Shown one piece after another: positions 43,997-52,697 of a stretch of 64,000 bases of DNA; the stretch's first letter is position 1, and each line of letters opens with the position of its first letter. Both the position numbers and the translations under genes were made by a program. The notes beneath the pieces are model-generated. The model did no database searches and was not told the origin of the DNA. It saw only the letters and a list, made by a program, of their open reading frames with translations. Source of the stretch: JAFGBM01 sp964610155 (GTDB lineage Bacteria > Actinomycetota > Actinomycetes > Actinomycetales > Demequinaceae); assembly GCA_964610155.1 (NCBI GenBank), contig CAZSUY010000002.1:81978-145977 (forward strand), in the 5' to 3' direction.

Positions 43997-44015
43997 TTAC
44001 CTGGAGGTATCTGCG

Positions 44016-45422
44016 CTATGGCGCAGCGACGATGGCGCCGAAGCCCGCAGCCCCGGGGATTGCTTCAAGAACGTAGGCGAGGTCGCCGCGCGAGGAATGA
44101 CGCACGGTGATGGAGGATTCCCCGAATCCCGGCTCGAGTGGGGTCTCTATGTCACCCCAGGCAACTAAGAAGTCACCCGCCCACAGGAGGCCTGTCGGCT
44201 TTGGCTCGTACGAGGGCACGGCCCAGATATCCTCCCCGAGAACGTTAATGACGGTCGAGCCGCGGGCAATGCGAGCCCCCTCACCATTAACAGAGAGAAA
44301 TGGTTCTCCCTCCTCGAATGGAACCGTAGTGACGTCTACGAAGGTGCTGGTCATCAGAGCGAGGGTATAAAGGACGATCGCCCCGTCGTCGTGGGTACAG
44401 GCGATCAACAGTTGACGGCCCTCGGGCCAAGAGACCGGCCAGCACTCCTCCTCCCCGGCGGGGAGTCCATGGTCGAATCGCTCGTAGCCCGTATCAACGG
44501 GGGGCGGTACAGAGGTGACCGTGGGTGTTGCCGTAGGCGGGGCCGCTGGTGGGCCCGACGGAGTGGGCCCCGGGAAGATCGATGTTCCGGGAGCAGCATA
44601 GCTGACGATCTTTTGATTCGATCCCCCTTCTCCCTCGGCTACGACCAGGATCGTCCCGTCGGCGGATTGGATGAAACCCCCGTACACGACGGACCTGACG
44701 GGTGTCGAGAGTGAAGTCCCATCGAACTCGATTGAGGTGATGCCTCGCGCGTTGTTTCCCTCTCTGTAGACGACCAGCAGGCCCTTCCCATCCCGGGAGA
44801 TCCTGAGATCGGGAGCTATCCAGATTCCGGTAGAGGTCCCGCCTGGCCCAGGAAATCGATCGGACAGCTCCCCCGTGATGAGATCGAAGGAATACAGGGC
44901 AACTCCGCCTCCGACCGGCTTTTCAACGATCGCGGTACGTCGGTCGGGAAGCCATAGAACGAGCCGCAGGCTCTGCGAATCCCCAAAGCCCGCCGCCTCA
45001 TAGGCCTCACCGCCGGGATCCACTGCGTAGAGGTACCGTTTCCCAGGAATCTCCCACACGGGGGAGCCCTCGCCCGGAACCCACACGGGTGAGGCGGCGG
45101 GCGTCGGCCCGACCGGGGATGGGGTCACGGCAACGAGGGGCGGGCCATATCTCCCCGCACTCGAGTCGTACTCGACGAGGATCCAACCGTCATCCACAGA
45201 CTCGAGCACGGATTCCGTCAGCGACCTCGCCTCCAGGGGAGCGGGGTGGGTGATGCCGGTCGATGTCGGAGAAGGTGAGGCGGCGCTGGGTGAAGGCTCC
45301 GGCGTCGGTTCGGTGGCGCTTGGCCAACCCCAGAACGTCAGGACCGCGGTCGCCCCAAGGAAGACCGTTGCCAAGATCGCGGTCAGACCGATCCACCAGC
45401 GCGAACTTCGGATCTGAGTCAC
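44016..45422 (-). CDS. Membrane-anchored hypothetical protein with repeated beta-rich ectodomain
   Basis: A 468-residue protein with an N-terminal membrane anchor (about residues 10-33) followed by a proline/serine/threonine spacer (34-60) and a long extracytoplasmic part. That part alternates short strands and turns (for example YLYAVDPGGEAYEA, IWIAPDLRISRDGKGLLVVYREG, GGFIQSADGTILVVAEG), which suggests a beta-propeller-like fold. A second proline/threonine-rich linker interrupts it near residues 280-310. The segment LTESVLESVDDGWILVEYDSS aligns with LTAAVLASAGSGWVIAINDTS of the protein at 48048-49319, so the two are paralogues. GTG start with GGGAGG upstream. No function is recognised. Confidence 0.75.
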   Translation of the reverse strand: MTQIRSSRWWIGLTAILATVFLGATAVLTFWGWPSATEPTPEPSPSAASPSPTSTGITHPAPLEARSLTESVLESVDDGWILVEYDSSAGRYGPPLVAVTPSPVGPTPAASPVWVPGEGSPVWEIPGKRYLYAVDPGGEAYEAAGFGDSQSLRLVLWLPDRRTAIVEKPVGGGVALYSFDLITGELSDRFPGPGGTSTGIWIAPDLRISRDGKGLLVVYREGNNARGITSIEFDGTSLSTPVRSVVYGGFIQSADGTILVVAEGEGGSNQKIVSYAAPGTSIFPGPTPSGPPAAPPTATPTVTSVPPPVDTGYERFDHGLPAGEEECWPVSWPEGRQLLIACTHDDGAIVLYTLALMTSTFVDVTTVPFEEGEPFLSVNGEGARIARGSTVINVLGEDIWAVPSYEPKPTGLLWAGDFLVAWGDIETPLEPGFGESSITVRHSSRGDLAYVLEAIPGAAGFGAIVAAP

Positions 45423-45465
45423 GAAGCCTCCCTGAGTATCCGGATCATCCCGGTACCAAGGCTAC

Positions 45466-47121
45466 CTACACGTTCCACCGTCTCTGTCGTATCCCTCGAA
45501 CCAGAACGGCCTCTACGACCTCGATACCCTGGGGAGGGCGCGCGAGCGCCGCTGCGAGCGTCTCCCGATCCCCAACTGCCTCATGGGTCGCGCCGTACGC
45601 TGCACACAAGGAGGCTAGGTCTACACCGTGGGGAACGGTAAAAACCCTCTCCAGCCCCTTTGCAGAGGCCGTTCCGTGTTCGAGACCCGCGAAGATCGTC
45701 CCACCCCCATCATTCACCACAACGATTCGGAGATCGGGTCTCTTCTCGCGCGCGCCAACCAGCAGCCCACCGATGTCGTGGAGAAAGGTGAGATCACCGA
45801 GAAGCGCCGTAACCTGTCCGACGGTAGCGAGCGCCACCCCCATCGCGGTCGAGACCGTGCCGTCGATGCCAGAGAGCCCGCGGTTGGCGAGGATCCTCGG
45901 CCGCTCCGCGACTCGAAGGGCCGGCAGGATCGCATCGACGGCACGTATGGGTCCGCTCGAGCCGAGGACGAGAAGGTCCCCCGTCCCAACCGAGGCGACC
46001 ACCTCGGCCGCCACCGCCCGGGGTCCCCACCCCTCGACCGCTGGTTCCCTCCCGATCTCGAGCCATCGACCCAGCCACGAATCGGCTCCCGCCTCGACCG
46101 GAGAACCCCTGACCCACTCGAAGGGGACATCACGGGAAACGACCTCTGCGTTAACCGGGGTCTCCCTCCACCGCGCCCCGTATCGGGCGACCCATAGCCG
46201 GGGGGCGTCGGCAATGAGTCCGGCGACCTCTCGCGATAGCGTGGGCCGCCCGATGACAAGAACAAACTCCGTCTCGCCGAGCAGCGTATGGGCGCGGTCA
46301 CCCCCGAGCGCGTCGGCGTAGCTCGGCACGCAGGACGGTCCCCTTCGCGCATCGGAGGTCGGCTCCGCAAAGAGGGGCCACCCCCGCACTGCGGCTATCG
46401 TCGCAGCCGCCAGGCCTGCTCCATGGCCGGCCACGACTATCCCCCTCGTCACGGAGGGTAGTGCGGGAACCGGGGCCTCTGCCGGAAGCGCATATTCCAC
46501 CGGGCTGGCCGGAGGCCACTCCCCACGATCGGGGCCCAGGGGCGGCTTGAACTGAAGATTGAGGTGAACCGGCCCCATGGTGTCGCAGGCCGGGTTCGCT
46601 GCCGGGACGGCTCCGGTGGCATGCGCAAGCGCTTCTGCGACAAGGGCCCCTGCCTCGGTCGCAAGCGCCCGCCCCTCGGTTGGTGGTAGCACATCGCGGG
46701 AGAACTGGACAAAATCTCCGAAGATGTTCCGCTGATCGGTCGTCTGGTTGGATCCGGTTCCCCTGAGATCGAAAGGGCGATCCGCTGTGAGCACCACGAG
46801 TCGGTGCCCGCCATGATGCGCCTCCATCACAGCCGGTAGGAGGTTGCCGACCGCCGTGCCCGATGTCGTGACGACCGCGACGAGATCGTTTGTCGCAATC
46901 GCGAGGCCTAGCGCAAGAAAGCCAGCCGACCGCTCGTCAATACGTACGTAGAGCTCGACCGTAGGGGCGGCGGTGGAGGGGTCCGCGGAGGCCGCCTCCG
47001 CCAGGGCATGCGCGAGCGGACCCGAGCGCGACCCGGGGCAGAGGACGAACCGCGTCACCCCATTCGCGGCCAAGTGGGCGATCAGCGCCCTCACGAAGGT
47101 CCCGTTCGGTGTGACCTTCAT
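45466..47121 (-). CDS. menD: SEPHCHC synthase (2-succinyl-5-enolpyruvyl-6-hydroxy-3-cyclohexene-1-carboxylate synthase)
   Basis: Thiamine-diphosphate enzyme that joins isochorismate and 2-oxoglutarate-derived succinic semialdehyde. The 551 residues begin with the PYR domain (NGVTRFVLCPGSRSGPLAHA and YVRIDERSAGFLALGLA with the catalytic glutamate), ADRPFDLRGTGSNQTTDQ, and end with the PP domain: LLGDLTFLHDIGGLL and VVVNDGGGTIF for Mg-ThDP binding. Start is ATG at 47121, overlapping the menC stop by 4 bp; the longer frame is a shadow of menC. Confidence 0.94.
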   Translation of the reverse strand: MKVTPNGTFVRALIAHLAANGVTRFVLCPGSRSGPLAHALAEAASADPSTAAPTVELYVRIDERSAGFLALGLAIATNDLVAVVTTSGTAVGNLLPAVMEAHHGGHRLVVLTADRPFDLRGTGSNQTTDQRNIFGDFVQFSRDVLPPTEGRALATEAGALVAEALAHATGAVPAANPACDTMGPVHLNLQFKPPLGPDRGEWPPASPVEYALPAEAPVPALPSVTRGIVVAGHGAGLAAATIAAVRGWPLFAEPTSDARRGPSCVPSYADALGGDRAHTLLGETEFVLVIGRPTLSREVAGLIADAPRLWVARYGARWRETPVNAEVVSRDVPFEWVRGSPVEAGADSWLGRWLEIGREPAVEGWGPRAVAAEVVASVGTGDLLVLGSSGPIRAVDAILPALRVAERPRILANRGLSGIDGTVSTAMGVALATVGQVTALLGDLTFLHDIGGLLVGAREKRPDLRIVVVNDGGGTIFAGLEHGTASAKGLERVFTVPHGVDLASLCAAYGATHEAVGDRETLAAALARPPQGIEVVEAVLVRGIRQRRWNV

Positions 47122-48008
47122 GCCGTGACCTCCAGGGGAGTGTGCGCGAGCCAGCCGTTGACGGCGACAAGGGGCGTCTTGACGGTATCGCTCGCGAGCA
47201 GAGCGCCCGTGCCCAGTCCGCACGCGAAGGGCAACTCTGCCAGAGCGAGCGCAAGGGCGAGCCCGGCCGCGAGCCCCACCGAACTCTCCATGGCGCTCGA
47301 CACAACGACGGGCAAGCCCGCCCGCTCCGCAATCTCGAGACATGCCCGCACTCCTCCGAGGGGGGCGACCTTAAGCACGAGGATGTCTGCTGCGCCAAAC
47401 CGCGCCACCTCAAGGGGATCCTCCGGCAGGCGCACGGACTCGTCTGCCGCGATGGGGACGTCGACCCGTCGTCTCACCGCCACGAGGTCTCCGATGCTCG
47501 CACATGGCTGTTCGACATACTCCAACCCGTCGACCCCGCCCGCGCGGGCCGCACCGTCGAGGGCTTGAATCGCCTCGACCGCATCATCGACGTCCCACGC
47601 CCCATTGGCGTCGACGCGCACCTTCCCCCCCGGCCCTAGCGCGTCCGCGACCGATTCGACCCGCGCCGCGTCATCCCGGATGTACGACCCCCTGCCCCCG
47701 ACCTTCACCTTTGCCACGCGGCATCCGCCCGCGACGGCGAACTCAGCCGCCCGATCGGGCCCCACCTCAGGGACGATCGAACTGACCGCCACCCTGGACC
47801 TCACCGGAGCGGGCCACAGTCCCATCGCAGCCTCCATTGCAGCGCTCCACCAGAGCGAGGCTCGCCGCGTGTCGTAGTCCGGGAAAGGAGAGTACTCGCC
47901 CCACGCCTCCGCCCCATCCTCGGAAGCTCCCCGGATCAAGACACCACTCCGCTCGGTCAGGCCTCGAAACGGCGTAACCAGCGGGACCCTGAACGGGCGG
48001 AACTCCAT
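47118..48008 (-). CDS. menC: o-Succinylbenzoate synthase
   Basis: Enolase-superfamily enzyme that dehydrates SHCHC to o-succinylbenzoate. The 296 residues have the KVKVGG lysine motif (about residues 96-101), metal ligands in VRVDANGAWD, EYVEQP and ADES, and a C-terminal SAMESSVGLAAGLALA. TAGCCT at 48015-48020 stands 6 nt upstream of the ATG, so transcription is probably leaderless. menC and menD form a coupled pair. Confidence 0.92.
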   Translation of the reverse strand: MEFRPFRVPLVTPFRGLTERSGVLIRGASEDGAEAWGEYSPFPDYDTRRASLWWSAAMEAAMGLWPAPVRSRVAVSSIVPEVGPDRAAEFAVAGGCRVAKVKVGGRGSYIRDDAARVESVADALGPGGKVRVDANGAWDVDDAVEAIQALDGAARAGGVDGLEYVEQPCASIGDLVAVRRRVDVPIAADESVRLPEDPLEVARFGAADILVLKVAPLGGVRACLEIAERAGLPVVVSSAMESSVGLAAGLALALALAELPFACGLGTGALLASDTVKTPLVAVNGWLAHTPLEVTA

Positions 48009-48047
48009 GGCGCCAGGCTATTGCCAAACGTGGACAGAAGTCGCCCC

Positions 48048-49319
48048 TTACGGCTGACGAAGCACGGTGTATCCGTCGGTGCCCACCGCCTGGATTGGAG
48101 AATCCGCGCTCCCCCCCGGAAGCATCGTCACGTCGGTGCCGGTATCGAAATCCACCCACCACAGGTGGCCATCTCCACTCACCAACGATGCGGTGCCCTT
48201 GGCCGCGTGGCACTCACGATACGTGAAGGGCACCTGGCCGACCGCCTCGACGGTTCCGCCGTATAGGACCCCCAACCGCATAGTGTCACCGAAGGAAAAC
48301 TGAACGACGCGGAGCGCGCTATCGGAGCAATAGTCGGTGATCATGAAGTCCGTCGGTCCGTATCCCCCCTGGCTCGCCGCGAAATCCTCGAGTTCGGCGC
48401 TCGTGACCACCTGCGTCGGCGCCGTCCCGTCGACTGGAAGTTCCCACACACTGAGGTGCCCCGTGTCCGAGTAGCAGTTCATCGCGAGGGTCTCCCCGCG
48501 GCCCTTCCCCATCGGGTGACAGTCACCCGCGATGCTCCAAGGGAGGGGGGACGACGTTCCGTTGGGATAGAAGGCAACGAACTTCTCATCGACGAGCCCC
48601 TCGAACTCGAACTGCACCTGGACGTCACCCACGTCCATAACCGTCAGGTATGGTCCGGCTCCGACAATGCCACTCGGTACAAGCGTTCCTGTGTCGGTAT
48701 ACAGGCCGTCAAACCCGTCTCCCTCACAATTCCCCCGTACCAACCAGTTGCCCCCACGTGCCTCACCAGAAAGAACACCGCCCTCTCCTTCGCAGGGGGT
48801 CCATGAAGAGTCGATGATCCCCGTCGCCATGTCGAAGACCTTGAGATCCAATCGGTCCTCGGCGAGGAGCAGGAGGTTCCGGGTGTCATCCCACGCCACG
48901 AGGTTGGGGGAATCGAGACCGAGGGTGTCCAGGTTGGCAATTTCGTAGCGGACCCCCACCGGCGAGATTAGATACAGGACCTTCTGGTCCGGAGTAACGG
49001 TGTGCGGGTCGACGGCTGTATTGATCTGAGAGGTGTCATTGATCGCGATGACCCATCCGCTTCCGGCCGAGGCCAGGACTGCCGCCGTCAGAGCCTCCGC
49101 GCTTGGGATGTATTCCCCGACGGTCAAGGGGCGCTCAACAAATCCCGTTAGGTCACCAGGCGAGGTAGACGCGCTCGGGGAGGCGCTTGGCGATGGGCTC
49201 GGGTGTGGTGATTCTTCCCCGCCTCCCCACCATCCGAACACCACCCCCAGGAGCAGGGCAACGATCGTGAGCAGCAAAACGATGATCCAGGTGAGGGCGC
49301 TTGAAAGGATCTTGGCCAC
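48048..49319 (-). CDS. Membrane-anchored hypothetical protein, paralogue of the 44016-45422 product
   Basis: A 423-residue protein with one N-terminal membrane helix (about residues 9-30, IIVLLLTIVALLLGVVFGWW), a serine/proline spacer (about 34-55) and a beta-strand-rich ectodomain with eight or so cysteines (WTPCEGEG, RGNCEGD, GDCHPMG, MNCYSDTG, DYCSDS, YRECHAA). Those cysteines are largely absent from the paralogue. The GTG at 49319, preceded by AAGGA, was chosen because the longer open frame would overlap the divergent menB. Function unknown; location amid menaquinone genes may be incidental. Confidence 0.75.
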   Translation of the reverse strand: MAKILSSALTWIIVLLLTIVALLLGVVFGWWGGGEESPHPSPSPSASPSASTSPGDLTGFVERPLTVGEYIPSAEALTAAVLASAGSGWVIAINDTSQINTAVDPHTVTPDQKVLYLISPVGVRYEIANLDTLGLDSPNLVAWDDTRNLLLLAEDRLDLKVFDMATGIIDSSWTPCEGEGGVLSGEARGGNWLVRGNCEGDGFDGLYTDTGTLVPSGIVGAGPYLTVMDVGDVQVQFEFEGLVDEKFVAFYPNGTSSPLPWSIAGDCHPMGKGRGETLAMNCYSDTGHLSVWELPVDGTAPTQVVTSAELEDFAASQGGYGPTDFMITDYCSDSALRVVQFSFGDTMRLGVLYGGTVEAVGQVPFTYRECHAAKGTASLVSGDGHLWWVDFDTGTDVTMLPGGSADSPIQAVGTDGYTVLRQP

Positions 49320-49388
49320 GTCGGATTCCTTCCCCTTCTGACCCAGGAAGCCTACGCCGGTCGCCAACGGGCGGCTAGGCTCGGAAAC

Positions 49389-50315
49389 GTGAGCGACCTT
49401 CCCCTTCGCGTCTCGGAGACTTTCGATCCCTCCAGGTGGCGGGATATCGAAGGATTCCCGGTCGGTGACATCACGTACCACCGCTGGGTCGACCGTGGAT
49501 CACCAAAGGAAGAGCGCGACCTCCCGGCCGTGCGAATCGCCTTCAACCGCCCGGAGGTGAGGAACGCCTTCCGACCGCAGACGGTGGATGAACTTTTTCT
49601 CGCCCTGGATCACGCCCGCCAAACTCCGGATGTGGCGGCCATCATCATCACGGGCAACGGACCCTCACCGAAGGACGGTGGATGGGCGTTCTGCTCGGGT
49701 GGGGATCAGTCCGTTCGGGGCGACGATGGGTACCTATACGAGGAAGGATCCCCTTCCCAAGGCGGACGCCTCCACATCCTCGAGGTACAGCGCCTGATGC
49801 GAACGAGTCCCAAGGTCATCATCGCCGCCGTCAACGGCTGGGCGGCGGGTGGGGGCCACAGCCTCCACGTGGTTGCGGACCTTTCCCTCGCGAGTCGCGA
49901 ACACGCACGATTCAAGCAGACGGACGCCACTGTCGGATCCTTCGATGCCGGGTATGGGAGCGCGCTGCTTGCCCGTCAGGTGGGCGATCGACGCGCCCGC
50001 GAGATCTTCTTCCTCGGGCGGGAATACTCCGCCGACGAAGCCCTCGCCTGGGGTGCTGTCAATGAGGTGACGAGCCACACCGAGTTGGAGAACCTGGCCC
50101 TCGACTATGCCGCCCGCATTGCCTCTCAATCCCCACAATCGATCCGCATGCTGAAGTTCGCCTTCAACCTTGCGGACGACGGCCTGGCCGGCCAGCAGGT
50201 ATTCGCGGGAGAGGCTACCCGACTCGCCTATATGACGAATGAGGCAAAGGAGGGTCGGGACGCATTTCTGGAGAAGCGGCCCCCCGATTGGTCGGGCTTC
50301 CCCTACTCCTACTGA
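49389..50315 (+). CDS. menB: 1,4-Dihydroxy-2-naphthoyl-CoA synthase
   Basis: Crotonase-family enzyme that cyclises o-succinylbenzoyl-CoA. The 308 residues show IAFNRPEVRNAFRPQTVDEL, the oxyanion region GWAFCSGGDQSVRG, NGWAAGGGHSLHVVADLSLAS and the C-terminal EGRDAFLEKRPPDWSGFPY typical of MenB. The GTG start lies 7 nt after TAGGCT (49376-49381), a leaderless arrangement. The stop codon lies inside a 20-bp tandem duplication that also holds the stop of the convergent DUF3048 gene. Confidence 0.95.
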   Translation: MSDLPLRVSETFDPSRWRDIEGFPVGDITYHRWVDRGSPKEERDLPAVRIAFNRPEVRNAFRPQTVDELFLALDHARQTPDVAAIIITGNGPSPKDGGWAFCSGGDQSVRGDDGYLYEEGSPSQGGRLHILEVQRLMRTSPKVIIAAVNGWAAGGGHSLHVVADLSLASREHARFKQTDATVGSFDAGYGSALLARQVGDRRAREIFFLGREYSADEALAWGAVNEVTSHTELENLALDYAARIASQSPQSIRMLKFAFNLADDGLAGQQVFAGEATRLAYMTNEAKEGRDAFLEKRPPDWSGFPYSY

Positions 50316-50340
50316 ACAACCTCTGCTCCTACTGAACAAC
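50306..50340. repeat. Tandem duplication at the converging ends of menB and DUF3048 gene 1
   Basis: CTCCTACTGAACAAC occurs at 50306-50320 and 50326-50340, spaced as a 20-bp tandem unit. One copy contains the menB stop and the other the stop of the convergent lipoprotein gene. Confidence 0.9.
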
Positions 50341-51456
50341 ATCGTCGAACTTGATGGTCGCCTTGGACCATGCGCCCGAGAGCGGGACGAGCTCGACCCA
50401 GGTCTTCCCTGGGGCGAGGGACACCGGCTCGCCGTCAAGCGTCGTCATGTGGAACTTGTCGCCGCGGTTCGCCTTGCTCCACACAATGGGAATGACCTTC
50501 CCCCCCGTCGCGACATATCCCGGAGCATTGGTGACGATGACGAACGACTCCGGGTTGTACCCCTGCGTGTAGGCGACCCTCACCTGGAAGACGATGACGT
50601 TGGCCGCGGAGATCTGGTTCCCGTCAAGGGTTACGTCTGGGTCCTCGAATTCGAACCGCTGCCAAGAGCCCGCCGCCTCGTCCCAGACCCAGTGCGGATG
50701 AGCGCAACTGGAATACCTGATGTCGATTGTCCCAACGGGGTTGCCCTCAACCGTCGCCGTCGCAACTTCAGCCGGGTAGGCGTAGTCGAACTGCTGGATC
50801 GCCGGGCCGATCCCGTCCTCGACGGCCTCCGCGGCAAAAGTCGGGGGGCGACCCCACAAGCGGAATTCCAGATCCTTGTTCACCTGCGACCTCGGCACCC
50901 GGAAATAGCCCTCGGACCCCTGAAGATAGCCCGAGGAATTGGAGAAGTCATCCGCGTAGAGAAGTTGGCCCAGATTTCGGAAGGTCGCCTGCACCGCGTA
51001 GTTGCACCCGGAGGCGACGACGACCGTCTTGAACGATCCGGCGATGTTCGGATCCATGCTCCGCGCCGAGCGGATGGGACCAACCTCTTCTGGATGGGTC
51101 GAATGGAAGAACGCCATGAGCCTTGTGCAACTGCTGTTGATGTACTCCTCGAAGACGATGTCCGCATACTCGAGGCTCTTCTGCGGGCGACCCTTCGCCG
51201 TGTTCTCAATCTTGATCCCAAGTGCGACGCGATCGAGTTCCGCCTCTGTCGCGCTCTGCGCGTCCAATCCGGTCAGAGGCCAAGCCGTGGCGGGCATCGG
51301 ATCGTCGGGGGGGAGAGGGACGACGTTGCGGTGCTCCCCAACGACGGCCGTCATCGTCACCGCGGGAGGCGTGATGGCCTCGGGGGCACAGGCGCCCAGA
51401 AGGACGGCGACCGTCAAGACCAGGGTCAACCCCGATAGCCGCGTGCGAGGGGTCAT
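50329..51456 (-). CDS. DUF3048 (YerB-like) lipoprotein, copy 1
   Basis: A 375-residue predicted lipoprotein: signal peptide with lipobox LLGAC and lipidation at C23. The DUF3048 N-terminal domain starts at WPLTGLDA (about residue 58) and shows ALGIKIENTAKGRPQ, LEYADIVFEEYI, RLMAFFHS and EEVGPIRSAR; the C-terminal DUF3048_C domain holds IDIRYSS, AHPHWVWDE and GYNPESFVIVTNAPGY. Family members such as B. subtilis YerB have no established function. The ATG at 51456 has TAGACT 7 nt upstream (leaderless); the longer open frame is rejected. It is one of three tandem paralogues between menB and menE. Confidence 0.88.
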   Translation of the reverse strand: MTPRTRLSGLTLVLTVAVLLGACAPEAITPPAVTMTAVVGEHRNVVPLPPDDPMPATAWPLTGLDAQSATEAELDRVALGIKIENTAKGRPQKSLEYADIVFEEYINSSCTRLMAFFHSTHPEEVGPIRSARSMDPNIAGSFKTVVVASGCNYAVQATFRNLGQLLYADDFSNSSGYLQGSEGYFRVPRSQVNKDLEFRLWGRPPTFAAEAVEDGIGPAIQQFDYAYPAEVATATVEGNPVGTIDIRYSSCAHPHWVWDEAAGSWQRFEFEDPDVTLDGNQISAANVIVFQVRVAYTQGYNPESFVIVTNAPGYVATGGKVIPIVWSKANRGDKFHMTTLDGEPVSLAPGKTWVELVPLSGAWSKATIKFDDVVQ

Positions 51457-51545
51457 GCCGCCAAGTCTAGGCACGCCGTGTCTGGCAAGTGATACGCCCA
51501 TGCCCCGTCCTCCGACTGACGACTCCTGACCCGAGAACTGCACAC

Positions 51546-51577
51546 TTACTGCACGACACCGTTACTGCACGACACCG
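51546..51577. repeat. Perfect 16-bp tandem duplication at the 3' end of DUF3048 gene 2
   Basis: TTACTGCACGACACCG is repeated head to tail at 51546-51561 and 51562-51577. On the minus strand each copy encodes GVVQ plus a TAA stop, so the last codons and the stop of the gene are duplicated. Confidence 0.92.
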
Positions 51578-52689
51578 TCGAACTTGATGACCGCCTTGTC
51601 CCAGACTCCAGACAGTGGCACGAGTTCCACCCATGTCTGGCCGGGGGCGAGGGACACCGGCTCGCCGTCAAGCGTGTACAAGTGGTACTTGTCGCCGCGG
51701 TCCGCCTTCGTCCATCGAATGGGGATGATCTTTCCCCCCGTCGCGACATACCCGGGAGCATCGGTGACGATGACGAACGACTCCGGGTTGTACCCCTGCG
51801 TGTAGGCAACCTTCACCCTGAGGACGATGACGTTGACGGCGGAGATCTGGTTTCCGTCCATCGTCAGGTGGGGATCGTCGAACTCGAACCTGTCCCACAC
51901 CTCGGTCGTCTCATTCCATGTCCAATGCGGATGGCCAGAGGGAGAGTACCTGAGGTCGATCGTTCCAACCTCGCTACCTTCAACGGCCGCCGTCGCCGTA
52001 CTACCCGGGTAGGCGTAGTCGAACTGCCGAGGTGTCGGACCCATCCCCTTCTCGATAGCCTCCGCGGCGAACGTCACGGGATGACCCCAGAGGCGGAACT
52101 CCTGAGCCTTGTCCACGACATCCCTCGTCATCTTTTCGAAGCCCTCGGAGCTCTGGAGGTATCCCTCTGAGACTGTGAAGTAAGTGGCCAGAAGGATCTG
52201 CTCCATCCTGATGAAAGCCTTCTGCACCTCGAAGTTGCATCCCGAAGAGACAAGAACGGTATCGAAAGACCCAACGATGTTTGGATCCATGTTTCGCGCC
52301 GACCGGATCGGTCCGACATCGTCTGGGAGGTCCGACTGGTAGAACGCGATGAGCCTGGGGTAACCACCGTTGATGTACTGCTCAAAGACGATGTCCGCAT
52401 GCTCCAGGCCCTTCTGCGGGCGGCCATGCGCCGTGTTCTCGATTTTGATGCCCACGGCTGGGCGCTCGATGTCCGTCGGCACCGCCCCTTCGGCACTCAG
52501 GCCGGTCAGCGGCCACACGGTGGTCGGCACCGGATCCGAAGGTGGGGAAGGGGCGACCCTCCTGCCCTCATGGGGCATATCGGTCACGGTCACAGCAGGA
52601 GGCGTGACAACCTCAAGCGCACATCCGCCTAGGAGAACGACAATGGCGACCACCAAGGCAGGGCCGCCGAATCGTCTCGTCTGGATCAC
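51562..52689 (-). CDS. DUF3048 (YerB-like) lipoprotein, copy 2
   Basis: A 375-residue lipoprotein paralogue with lipobox LLGGC (C23). The DUF3048 hallmarks are WPLTGLSAEG, VGIKIENTAHGRPQKGLEHADIVFEQYI, DDVGPIRSARNMDPN and the C-terminal IDLRYSPSGHPHWTWNE and GYNPESFVIVTDAPGY. Compared with copy 1 the middle section (about residues 160-215) is most variable. The start is GTG, 8 bp after copy 3, so copies 3 and 2 may share one transcript. The last codons and stop codon are duplicated just beyond the gene. Confidence 0.87.
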   Translation of the reverse strand: MIQTRRFGGPALVVAIVVLLGGCALEVVTPPAVTVTDMPHEGRRVAPSPPSDPVPTTVWPLTGLSAEGAVPTDIERPAVGIKIENTAHGRPQKGLEHADIVFEQYINGGYPRLIAFYQSDLPDDVGPIRSARNMDPNIVGSFDTVLVSSGCNFEVQKAFIRMEQILLATYFTVSEGYLQSSEGFEKMTRDVVDKAQEFRLWGHPVTFAAEAIEKGMGPTPRQFDYAYPGSTATAAVEGSEVGTIDLRYSPSGHPHWTWNETTEVWDRFEFDDPHLTMDGNQISAVNVIVLRVKVAYTQGYNPESFVIVTDAPGYVATGGKIIPIRWTKADRGDKYHLYTLDGEPVSLAPGQTWVELVPLSGVWDKAVIKFDGVVQ

Positions 52690-52697
52690 AGCGACAC

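Noticed and set aside
44011..44026. CTGCGC-TATG-GCGCAG hairpin between menF and the convergent hypothetical gene as a terminator
   Set aside because: The stem is only 6 bp, lacks a U-tract and overlaps the end of the hypothetical gene, so support is too weak.
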